The notes under the pieces are model-generated. The model made no database searches, was not told where the DNA came from, and was given only the letters and a program-made list of their open reading frames with translations. Position numbers and translations under genes: made by a program. From Firmicutes bacterium CAG:95 (GTDB lineage Bacteria > Bacillota > Clostridia > Lachnospirales > Lachnospiraceae), in assembly GCA_000438155.1 (NCBI GenBank), contig FR902936.1:1-7431 (forward strand): a stretch of 7,431 nucleotides of DNA, written 5' to 3'. This document shows positions 1 through 6,455 of this stretch, piece by piece; the stretch's first letter is position 1; the number at the start of each line of letters is the position of its first letter.

Positions 1-2273
1 CCAGCCGCAACTGTATCTAATGCCTCATCGTTCCAGTTATATCTTGCAATTTCCTGTGTTCCAAAGCGGATGCCGTAATCATGGAACAAAGTCTTTGTCT
101 TTTTGTTCAATGTAACCCTGCATTTATACGCATTGTCGTAAATCAAGTCCATCATTTCTTTCGATGTATACATGAAGATCTGATGAGTCTGAGAGATATG
201 ACCATCAAACTCACCGATGTCAAAGCCATAATTTCTCAGCTTCTTTCCGATATAGTTCGAGCAGTGAACCATGTGGCTCATATACTCAGCGCCGAACTGT
301 TCAAATTCAATCAACGAAAACAGCAAACAAATCTTCTGATGCATCTGAGAATGACGAAGAAGGGTCGGATTGATCATTGTTTCCATCTTATCATGCAGAT
401 ATTTCTCATTCGTCATAATCAAACCGGATGCCGGCCCAGAGAAAGTCTTATGCGTGCCGCCGAACATTACGATATTCTTCATCGTCTTGAGCGGATTGTT
501 GCACATGCCAGCTGCAATCAGTCCCATCAACTGGCTACAATCCCAGAGCAACACACAGTTGGTAGTATCAATATTTTCAACAGCAAGTGGCTTAATGAGG
601 TCAGATGGAGCAAGCAGTATATAGCCGATACCCTCTTCCTTCACCTGAGCATTCAGCTTATCGTAGTCCAGATCATCCTTACTAAAATCATATGGAGCTG
701 GAATAGCTTCAACACCTAAACGCTCAACAACTGGCTTTACAGATGCGTGCCCTCCTGCACTCTTATCCAGAATCATCATCTTATCACCCGGCTTACACAG
801 ACACTTAGTAATCATGTCAATCGTGTGCATACCAGTATAAGGACGCGGATCAGTATATTTTGCTCCAAAGATTCTTTCGCATGCGTCGGATATAGCCTGA
901 TAATATGGAAACAACTTCTCGCAACCGATAAAGTTATCCTCCATATTAAAAGAATAGGTATTGTTCATTATATATCTTTCCTGAAAGCCAAAACTCAACG
1001 GAAGATTGGCAAACGGAGAGATTACATTTTCAGCTGCGCAAAGCGGCAATGCTTCATCATGATATTTCTTGAATTCAGAAGAGTAGCCGTACAGATGATC
1101 AAGTACTCCGCTGATATCCATATCATATCCTCCATCGATTTTTATGTTCTGATCCATTTTATAAAGCTTTAAATTCACATCAGACATGTCTCTGCACTGA
1201 TAGTAAACACGCCCTTGGTAAGTAATTCTATCCTTGTCATCTGGTTCAACATCACAGATGTACACGTCTCCACGGCATCTAAACTTGAACAGCGACAGCT
1301 TAATCTTCTTTAAAGATTCAAGCCCAACAATATTGTTTTCTTCTACGGCAAGCAAATAGCAAAGCTTCTTCATAATGGAAGAGTTGGAATTATTCCGATA
1401 TGCCTCATCGAAATCTCTCAGCTCTTCTAATGAATCAAATTCATGTATAATTCCGTCGTTGCATCTCTTGGCATACATATAAAGATCAGCAAGATGTTCA
1501 TCCTGGATATCCGCCCAGAACTTATTTGCTGTCTCCGGCAAATCAAATTCAGCTTCAATAAAGGAGATCATCTTCTTAGAAAAGTTTTCGGAAAAAAATG
1601 CATAGCCTAAAGTGATCCACGTATCGTAGCACTTATCTCCATAGAAGGTGTCGATGATTTTATCATCACTATCGGTTTCAATGCCACGCTCAGCGGTTTT
1701 CCCAGGCACAAATAAAGTGCAATAATAGGAGTCATAGGCATAGGTCTGGAAAATGTTCTCAGAAAAATATAAATCCGAAGATGTTATAATCGTGTTCTTC
1801 AGATATTCTTTTGCAGCGTAAACTGATGCATGATTATTCCTTTCAGCATAATCTTTAGCTTCTACAAGTATTACACCATACTTCTCCTTAAGGAACTCGA
1901 AACATTCCTTCATATACCCAACAACAACGATAATCTCTTCTATACCCTTTTCGCGAAGATGGCGAATCTGACGCTCTATAAGGGTTTCACCCTTTACAAC
2001 AAGAAGTCCCTTCGGCTTCTCAAAATTCAATGGAATAAATCTTGTGGACATTCCTGCCGCCAATATAATAGCATTCTTAATGCGATGTGCATTAAGAACA
2101 TCTCTTCCATTTTTAGTGAGTGAGTAGCCTTTAAGCATTCCATTCTTCTGTAAAGATGAAATTGCATTACTCACCTCATCAGCGCCTTTATAAAGTTCAC
2201 GCGCAATTCCAGCAATATCCACACTTTCGTGTTCCGAAATCAAACGCAAGACATCAAATTGTAGCTTGTTCAT
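1..2273 (-). CDS. Multidomain fusion: winged helix + LicC-like nucleotidyltransferase + SHMT-fold PLP enzyme (3' end off window)
   Basis: The frame is open from an ATG at 2273 to the left edge: 757 codons, no stop. GAGGAG lies 9 bases upstream. Residues 1-62 resemble a winged-helix domain. Residues 66-292 are a LicC-like cytidylyltransferase: LAAGMSTRF (71-79), KPKG (86-89), NNHASVYAAKEYL (146-158), SSDLYF (165-170, probable metal Asp167) and a HEFDSLEEL end (277-285). Residues 298-345 are an odd linker. From about 385 the protein follows serine hydroxymethyltransferase: AAENVISP (413-420), GCE (450-452), GGHAS (507-511), D578, THKT with probable PLP lysine K609, and GIRFGT with R736. By comparison with that family, about 35 residues lie beyond the edge. 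Inferred role: make or modify an amine-bearing group and activate it as CDP (or another NDP) for the LicD protein encoded 66 bases upstream. The substrate is unknown. The fusion recalls PntC (cytidylyltransferase plus transaminase), but the PLP domain belongs to a different family. Domain calls are firm; function is not. Confidence 0.9.
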   Translation of the reverse strand, partial: MNKLQFDVLRLISEHESVDIAGIARELYKGADEVSNAISSLQKNGMLKGYSLTKNGRDVLNAHRIKNAIILAAGMSTRFIPLNFEKPKGLLVVKGETLIERQIRHLREKGIEEIIVVVGYMKECFEFLKEKYGVILVEAKDYAERNNHASVYAAKEYLKNTIITSSDLYFSENIFQTYAYDSYYCTLFVPGKTAERGIETDSDDKIIDTFYGDKCYDTWITLGYAFFSENFSKKMISFIEAEFDLPETANKFWADIQDEHLADLYMYAKRCNDGIIHEFDSLEELRDFDEAYRNNSNSSIMKKLCYLLAVEENNIVGLESLKKIKLSLFKFRCRGDVYICDVEPDDKDRITYQGRVYYQCRDMSDVNLKLYKMDQNIKIDGGYDMDISGVLDHLYGYSSEFKKYHDEALPLCAAENVISPFANLPLSFGFQERYIMNNTYSFNMEDNFIGCEKLFPYYQAISDACERIFGAKYTDPRPYTGMHTIDMITKCLCKPGDKMMILDKSAGGHASVKPVVERLGVEAIPAPYDFSKDDLDYDKLNAQVKEEGIGYILLAPSDLIKPLAVENIDTTNCVLLWDCSQLMGLIAAGMCNNPLKTMKNIVMFGGTHKTFSGPASGLIMTNEKYLHDKMETMINPTLLRHSQMHQKICLLFSLIEFEQFGAEYMSHMVHCSNYIGKKLRNYGFDIGEFDGHISQTHQIFMYTSKEMMDLIYDNAYKCRVTLNKKTKTLFHDYGIRFGTQEIARYNWNDEALDTVAA

Positions 2274-2282
2274 ATCCCTTTT

Positions 2283-2288
2283 CTCCTC
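2283..2288 (-). promoter_or_regulatory. Ribosome binding site of the fusion gene
   Basis: GAGGAG on the minus strand, 9 bases before the ATG at 2273. It fixes the start and shows that the winged-helix segment belongs to the protein. The 66-base gap to the licD-like gene has no convincing terminator, so the two are probably co-transcribed. Confidence 0.8.
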
Positions 2289-2339
2289 GTATTTTAAAAT
2301 AGAATTTAACTTATATTCCTGAGTTATTTGAAAATCAGC

Positions 2340-3188
2340 TTACATGTTATGTTCATCCACAACCTCTGGATTCTTTATCGCATAGTATCCATGGTGTGGT
2401 TTACGATCTTGCTCTTTCGGAAATTTCATATAGTCTCCATAAATATGTCGTAAAAATTGGTCATACCCTTGTGGGGCTCTATACTTTTTTCCCTCAAAGT
2501 CCACAAGAACATATTTATCAAACAAGGTTCTTTCGTATATGCAAACATCTCCACCGTTGCCCCAGACAGCATTACCTACATACTTTGAGGTATCATAAGG
2601 CTTTTTACGTGCTTGCTTTTTTAGCTGAGCAATAAAGAAATCCTTTCCAATCGCTTTTGAAAGTAAAAACACAGCTGGCTTAATTATCTTCCGTATCTTT
2701 GATTTTGTAATTCCTTTTTCAAGATGAACCCTCGCCGCCTGAAAACATAAAGAAGAAAGATAATCTCCTCTACGCTCAAACTTTACAGCCTCTTCCCAAG
2801 TATCACCCATTCCATCATATGGATAAATATCTATGAAGGCACCCATTCCATATGGTTTTTCATTTTCCATAACGATACGATATCTGTCATCTGACACCCT
2901 GGTAATCATGTAGGGATATTCCTTATTTAGGTCTGGCGTGAAAATTTTTAGGTTTGGAAATTCTTCCCTATGATTCACAAAGTATTCCACAAACCTATCA
3001 TGGTCTGGTCTCGGCATCATGATATCCAAATCATCATCCCAAGGAATAAATCCTTTATGCCTTACTGCTCCTATTAATGTTCCAAACACCAAATAATAAC
3101 GATACCCCTGTTCATCACACACTTTAGAAACAGCATCTAATATTCCGACGGCTATTTTTTGATTTTCTTGAAGCGATAACTTTTCCAT
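2340..3188 (-). CDS. LicD-family phosphotransferase
   Basis: 282 residues, full length for a LicD protein. These are cytoplasmic nucleotidyltransferase-fold enzymes that move a phospho-substituent, classically phosphocholine from CDP-choline, onto a sugar of teichoic acid, LPS or capsule. The N-terminal signature is intact: GTLIGAVRHKG (36-46) followed by PWDDDLDI (49-56), with the acidic cluster D51-D53 and D55 as probable metal ligands. FIDIYPYDG (118-126) is the second conserved block, and IYGDYM (249-254) with PKEQDRKPHH (257-266) the typical end. No signal peptide or membrane segment is seen. The ATG at 3188 has no good ribosome site: AAGGGA is 15 bases upstream. The nucleotidyltransferase fusion follows 66 bases downstream and is the likely donor supplier. 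Base composition is poorer in GC than the upstream glycan genes. Family is certain; donor group and acceptor sugar cannot be read from sequence. Confidence 0.93.
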   Translation of the reverse strand: MEKLSLQENQKIAVGILDAVSKVCDEQGYRYYLVFGTLIGAVRHKGFIPWDDDLDIMMPRPDHDRFVEYFVNHREEFPNLKIFTPDLNKEYPYMITRVSDDRYRIVMENEKPYGMGAFIDIYPYDGMGDTWEEAVKFERRGDYLSSLCFQAARVHLEKGITKSKIRKIIKPAVFLLSKAIGKDFFIAQLKKQARKKPYDTSKYVGNAVWGNGGDVCIYERTLFDKYVLVDFEGKKYRAPQGYDQFLRHIYGDYMKFPKEQDRKPHHGYYAIKNPEVVDEHNM

Positions 3189-3222
3189 ATCTCAATCATC
3201 CGATCCCTTAAAAACTTTTCTT

Positions 3223-3252
3223 TTTATATTTTTAGTCTAGCTATGATAGCAA
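3223..3252 (-). promoter_or_regulatory. Possible sigma-A promoter ahead of the licD-like gene
   Basis: On the minus strand TTGCTA (3252-3247; 4 of 6 with TTGACA) is followed after 18 bases by TATAAA (3228-3223; 5 of 6 with TATAAT). Transcription would start near 3215, about 27 bases before the ATG at 3188. It lies in the 106-base AT-rich gap between the small gene and licD, the only sizeable gap in the operon. AT-rich DNA gives such matches by chance, so this is only a candidate; it would let the licD/fusion pair be expressed apart from the antiterminated transcript. Confidence 0.35.
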
Positions 3253-3294
3253 GGTGAGCAAAAATATATTGCATCAAAATCTTTATCGATGTAA

Positions 3295-3513
3295 TCATTC
3301 AATGCGAATTTCAGATATAATCTTTTCAATAGCTCCATAATCTCCAAGCTCATCGTCCATACAGGAAAGGATTATCCGTACTTGATCCTCTGTAATTGGA
3401 TCGCCGCTAATTGTCACGCTTAATATATCATTCACGGCAGCCACAATATTAGATTTGGTGGGTTTAGCCTTAAGTTTCTCACACAAACTGTGAGCGTATT
3501 CCTTCATCGCCAT
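3295..3513 (-). CDS. Small hypothetical protein (72 aa)
   Basis: I do not recognise this protein. It is 72 residues, starting MAMKEYAHSL and ending IISEIRIE, mildly acidic (13 Asp/Glu against 8 Lys/Arg), with no signal peptide or membrane segment. It reads as two or three helices broken by a SGDPITEDQ turn (about 36-44), a shape common in small adaptor or regulatory proteins, but no motif assigns it. The frame can be extended back to a TTG at 3534 that overlaps the stop of the glycosyltransferase. I prefer the ATG at 3513 because AAAGGAGG sits just ahead of it; the TTG start would turn that ribosome site into codons. The gap from the preceding stop is only 17 bases, so it is translated with the glycan genes. 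Good ribosome site and tight packing argue that it is real. Confidence 0.65.
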   Translation of the reverse strand: MAMKEYAHSLCEKLKAKPTKSNIVAAVNDILSVTISGDPITEDQVRIILSCMDDELGDYGAIEKIISEIRIE

Positions 3514-3522
3514 ATCCCGCTT

Positions 3523-3527
3523 CCTCC
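3523..3527 (-). promoter_or_regulatory. Ribosome binding site deciding the start of the 72-aa gene
   Basis: GGAGG (within AAAGGAGGAA) on the minus strand, 9 bases before the ATG at 3513. It begins directly after the TGA of the glycosyltransferase gene and rules against the longer TTG start at 3534. Confidence 0.75.
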
Positions 3528-3530
3528 TTT

Positions 3531-4955
3531 TCAACTATTGCAAAACACTTCCTCGTACCTATTACTAATCTTTTCCCAGCTATACGCCTCAGCAATCCGC
3601 TTCTTAGCTTTTACGCCCATAGCAGCTCTCTCGGCTTCTTTCATCTGGTCAGCCTTATCAATCAGCGCCGCCAGACTTCCATTATCCTTACTCCAGTAAA
3701 GTGCACTATCCTCAGCTACTTCCTTATTAAAGCCAACATTCAGCAGCAGGTTCAAATCCGTACTGCCCAGAGCTTCCAGCAACGAAGGGTTCGTTCCACC
3801 GACCTCATGACCGTGGAAGTACCCATAAGCGTTCTCGCGAATTTTCATGAGAAATTCCTGATCATACACAGTTCCAACGAATTTAATGCGCTTATCTGAA
3901 CGGAAATGCAACTTTTCTTCCAGCTCATCAAGGAACTTTGGATTCGTGTTTGTGATAATAATGAAGTCCTTTTTACTCTTGCTTTTCATAAACTCTGCTA
4001 TCATCGTCTCGTAGTTGTTTTCCGGAACGAATCTGCCGACAACCAGGTAGTAGTTGTGAGCAGAAAGCTGCTTCCGCTCATACCAATCCATCAAACGCTT
4101 GCTGTCGTCGGAGAGTGTGGACTTCCTTGTTTCTGCGCCGTAAGCGATGAATGTTGTGTTTACTTTCTTCTTACTTGTGTCGTATGAGCTGTGTATGTAC
4201 TTCTCGATGGTCACAGAGTCGCAAATCACAAGATCAGAATTCTTGACCATCATTCTTTCAGATTCCTTCCAGTACTTCCGTACTGGTGCTGACCACTTGG
4301 CCCTCATCCACTCGTGGCCATCCGGATTAAGATATACACACCCTCCGAGCCTGTGAATCTCCCGATAGTAGTGCTTCATGAACGGTCCAATACGGCACGC
4401 CATGATGTAGACGATAGGATGCTGGATGTTCTGCTCTTTAATAATCACTATGCTCTTCTTCAGCGAAGCCACGTCATAGTAAATGGCCTGTGCCGAGCCA
4501 AGCTTCTCAGGAACATGGATTTTGAAGCAGTGAGCGTTGTGATAGGTGAATTCCACAACCTGACCGTCTTTAATCACACGCTCACTCACCCCAGCCAGTG
4601 TCCTCTCATCCATGCAGCCGGGGCCGTTGGCCTTACATGCCACATGGTACTTGATGCTCTGGTTATTCTGGTGGTACTCGGTCAGCTTATTGATGAAAGT
4701 CTCGTAACCGCCATATGCACCGAGCGACTTTGCTCCTACCAGGAAGACGTGCTGGACGGGGCGTTCCGACTGAGAATGCTGCCCGCTATTTGATTTTCTC
4801 AATTCTTTTGATTCCTTCATATCTATATACTCTAAATTCCAAATCTGTCTTGTGTCTAACGTCTGCTTTACCGTCTGCTCTCTTTCAACAGCAGCCATAC
4901 GATAATGGTTCTGCTCTTCTCGAACGTCTTGAAATACCATCGATGTGCACACCAT
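3531..4955 (-). CDS. Cps2T/WchF-like glycosyltransferase (GT4, DUF1972 N-terminus), probable rhamnosyltransferase
   Basis: 474 residues from the ATG at 4955. The body matches the pneumococcal Cps2T/WchF family, cytoplasmic enzymes that add rhamnose from dTDP-L-rhamnose to lipid-linked glucose as the second capsule step. Seen: GAKSLGAYGGYETF (75-88, acceptor-side glycine loop), ACRIGPF (186-192), NPDGHEWMRAKW (210-221), ICDS (244-247), VVGRFVPENNYE (305-316), FVGTVYDQE (359-367) and HGHEVGGTNPSLLEAL (381-396), the last carrying the donor-binding EX7E-type motif. Residues 1-66 precede the first family strand and are unusual. ATG 4820 (residue 46) would give 429 residues, nearer the family; neither start has a strong ribosome site, and bases 4801-4860 are markedly AT-rich. 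From 4955 the gap to the preceding stop is 16 bases. Family is secure; the rhamnose donor is inferred from family and gene order; the start is unsettled. Confidence 0.92.
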   Translation of the reverse strand: MVCTSMVFQDVREEQNHYRMAAVEREQTVKQTLDTRQIWNLEYIDMKESKELRKSNSGQHSQSERPVQHVFLVGAKSLGAYGGYETFINKLTEYHQNNQSIKYHVACKANGPGCMDERTLAGVSERVIKDGQVVEFTYHNAHCFKIHVPEKLGSAQAIYYDVASLKKSIVIIKEQNIQHPIVYIMACRIGPFMKHYYREIHRLGGCVYLNPDGHEWMRAKWSAPVRKYWKESERMMVKNSDLVICDSVTIEKYIHSSYDTSKKKVNTTFIAYGAETRKSTLSDDSKRLMDWYERKQLSAHNYYLVVGRFVPENNYETMIAEFMKSKSKKDFIIITNTNPKFLDELEEKLHFRSDKRIKFVGTVYDQEFLMKIRENAYGYFHGHEVGGTNPSLLEALGSTDLNLLLNVGFNKEVAEDSALYWSKDNGSLAALIDKADQMKEAERAAMGVKAKKRIAEAYSWEKISNRYEEVFCNS

Positions 4956-4971
4956 ACTCTACTGATATTAG

Positions 4972-6423
4972 TCACACCGCACCCTTCTTCCCCAATACAG
5001 CGTATACTGTTCTTAGTAGAATTTTTATATCCAGCCACAGACTCCATTCCCGGATATACCTGGTATCCAGATTTACGATTTCTTCGAAGTCTGTGATGCT
5101 GCTTCTTCCGCTTACCTGCCACATGCCTGTGATGCCGGGCTTGATTGCGAGTCTTGCCCGGTGATGCAGTTCATACTGCGATACCTCCCCTGGTAGTGGA
5201 GGCCGTGTTCCCACGATACTCATATCTCCTTTGAGGACATTAAAGAACTGTGGGAATTCATCGATACTGGTCTCCCGGATAAAATGACCGATTCCGGTTT
5301 TCTTTGTCCCATCCGGCAGGACTTTGTTTCCGATGACACGCGGATCGAAGTCCATCTTGAACATTCTCCCGTCGCCCATCTGGTTCTGGCTCATCAGCTC
5401 CTGCTTACGAGCCTCCGCATCCATATACATGCTGCGGAATTTATATATTTTGAATCGTTTTCCGTTTCTTCCTATCCGTTCCTGAGAGAAGAAGATCGGT
5501 CCCGGAGAACTGATATAGATTGCCGGTGCTACGAACAGGAATAGGATTCCTGTAATCACACATCCAACCAATCCTCCCAGGATATCCATCAGTCTCTTCA
5601 ACATCAGCTGTATAGCCGATGCTGAGTTCAGGCTTGTGGTTAATACGGTATAAGAAGCAATTTTTTCAACGAATTGTCTCCGATAATCATTATTCTCAAT
5701 TCCTGTCAAATTGAGGTGAACCGTTACTCCCGTCTCTTCGATCTTTTCCATCATTTCCATGGGATATTCAACCGTATTCGGCAGAACAATCAGCACCTCA
5801 TCGATCCACTGCTGACAGATATATTCCGGAACGCTTCCTCGATCTGCTACGACAGGAACTCCGCCGAGCATCTGTCCGATGGCTTCACGATCCACGATAA
5901 CCAGTCCGTGAATCAGGAATTGGCCATTGCTTTCTGTCTGTACCTGACACACCACCTCTTCGGCCTGTGATAACGTGGTTACAAGCAACAGGGATTTATA
6001 ATTTCTGTGCCGGCTGCTGCTCTTCATCATATGCTTCCATAAGAGGCGTACGCCTAAGGTAAACACGAAGTACAAAAGAAGCGTTACTGCAAAGGTAAAC
6101 CTGGAATAGGTACTTCCCTCCTGCACGGCAAACAGATACGCCAGCGCAATCATTCCTACGCAGATACAGTTTTTTATAGTGGAAGAAAATTCATGATATA
6201 GCTTCCTCTGCATCACCTGATGCAGGGAATTCAACAGGAAAATAGCAGTCAAATCAGCCATTTCCAGTACGATTGCCATGTTTCGATAAACAAGATAATA
6301 ATAAGGGTTAATTCCTTCTCCCCGAATGATATAAGAAATACAAAAAGCGAATTGCAGACAAAGCATGTCAAGCAATATGAAATCAATATGTTTCAGCCAT
6401 CCTTCCGGCTCCCTTTTGTACAT
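4972..6423 (-). CDS. Polyprenyl glycosylphosphotransferase starting the glycan repeat unit (Cps2E/WbaP-like)
   Basis: 483 residues, the usual length of the long-form family. It transfers a sugar 1-phosphate (often glucose or galactose) from its UDP donor to undecaprenyl phosphate at the inner face of the membrane. Four N-terminal hydrophobic segments are visible (about 13-33, 48-66, 86-102, 109-128), then a cytoplasmic Rossmann-like domain (about 144-250), a membrane-dipping helix (about 280-305) and the catalytic domain: KRLMDILGG (276-284), SPGP (306-309), YKFRSM (327-332), RETSIDEFPQ (383-392) with the family's Asp-Glu pair, GDMSIVGTRPP (399-409), KPGITGMWQVSGRS (428-441) and REWSLWLDIKILLRT (458-472). 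All catalytic motifs are intact. GAGGGGG lies 10 bases before the ATG at 6423. The gap to the antiterminator gene is 32 bases, and the next glycosyltransferase should use its product. The sugar is not readable from sequence; glucose is my guess from the Cps2T-like neighbour. Confidence 0.95.
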   Translation of the reverse strand: MYKREPEGWLKHIDFILLDMLCLQFAFCISYIIRGEGINPYYYLVYRNMAIVLEMADLTAIFLLNSLHQVMQRKLYHEFSSTIKNCICVGMIALAYLFAVQEGSTYSRFTFAVTLLLYFVFTLGVRLLWKHMMKSSSRHRNYKSLLLVTTLSQAEEVVCQVQTESNGQFLIHGLVIVDREAIGQMLGGVPVVADRGSVPEYICQQWIDEVLIVLPNTVEYPMEMMEKIEETGVTVHLNLTGIENNDYRRQFVEKIASYTVLTTSLNSASAIQLMLKRLMDILGGLVGCVITGILFLFVAPAIYISSPGPIFFSQERIGRNGKRFKIYKFRSMYMDAEARKQELMSQNQMGDGRMFKMDFDPRVIGNKVLPDGTKKTGIGHFIRETSIDEFPQFFNVLKGDMSIVGTRPPLPGEVSQYELHHRARLAIKPGITGMWQVSGRSSITDFEEIVNLDTRYIREWSLWLDIKILLRTVYAVLGKKGAV

Positions 6424-6455
6424 ATGGAAAAATCCCCCTCGTATCCTGATACCGT

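Noticed and set aside
81..719. 212-codon open frame on the plus strand
   Set aside because: It lies antisense to the C-terminal PLP domain of the minus-strand fusion, whose motifs are clear; its translation shows no recognisable domain and it has no good ribosome site. The 747-1172 and 1830-2123 plus frames are shadows of the same gene.
3152..3199. 15-codon frame on the minus strand overlapping the licD-like start in another frame, AAGGGA 4 bases upstream
   Set aside because: It could in principle couple to licD translation, but the spacing is short and such overlaps are common by chance in AT-rich DNA. Comparative data would be needed to call it a leader peptide.
3240..3250. Palindrome GCTATGATAGC in the gap before licD
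   Set aside because: Only a 4-pair stem with a 3-base loop and no following T-run on the minus strand, so not a terminator; too short to call an operator, and it overlaps the possible -35.
3270..3294. Weak inverted repeat (CATC...GATG) after the small gene
   Set aside because: Four pairs and a long loop without a clear T-run; not supportable as a terminator.
4314..4793. 159-codon open frame on the plus strand, with neighbours at 4715-5164 and 3906-4187
   Set aside because: Antisense to well-supported glycosyltransferase and glycosylphosphotransferase genes; the translations have no family features.
4868..5122. 84-codon minus-strand frame bridging the sugar transferase end and the glycosyltransferase start
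   Set aside because: It overlaps the conserved C-terminus of the glycosylphosphotransferase in another frame and reads as a basic, low-information shadow peptide.
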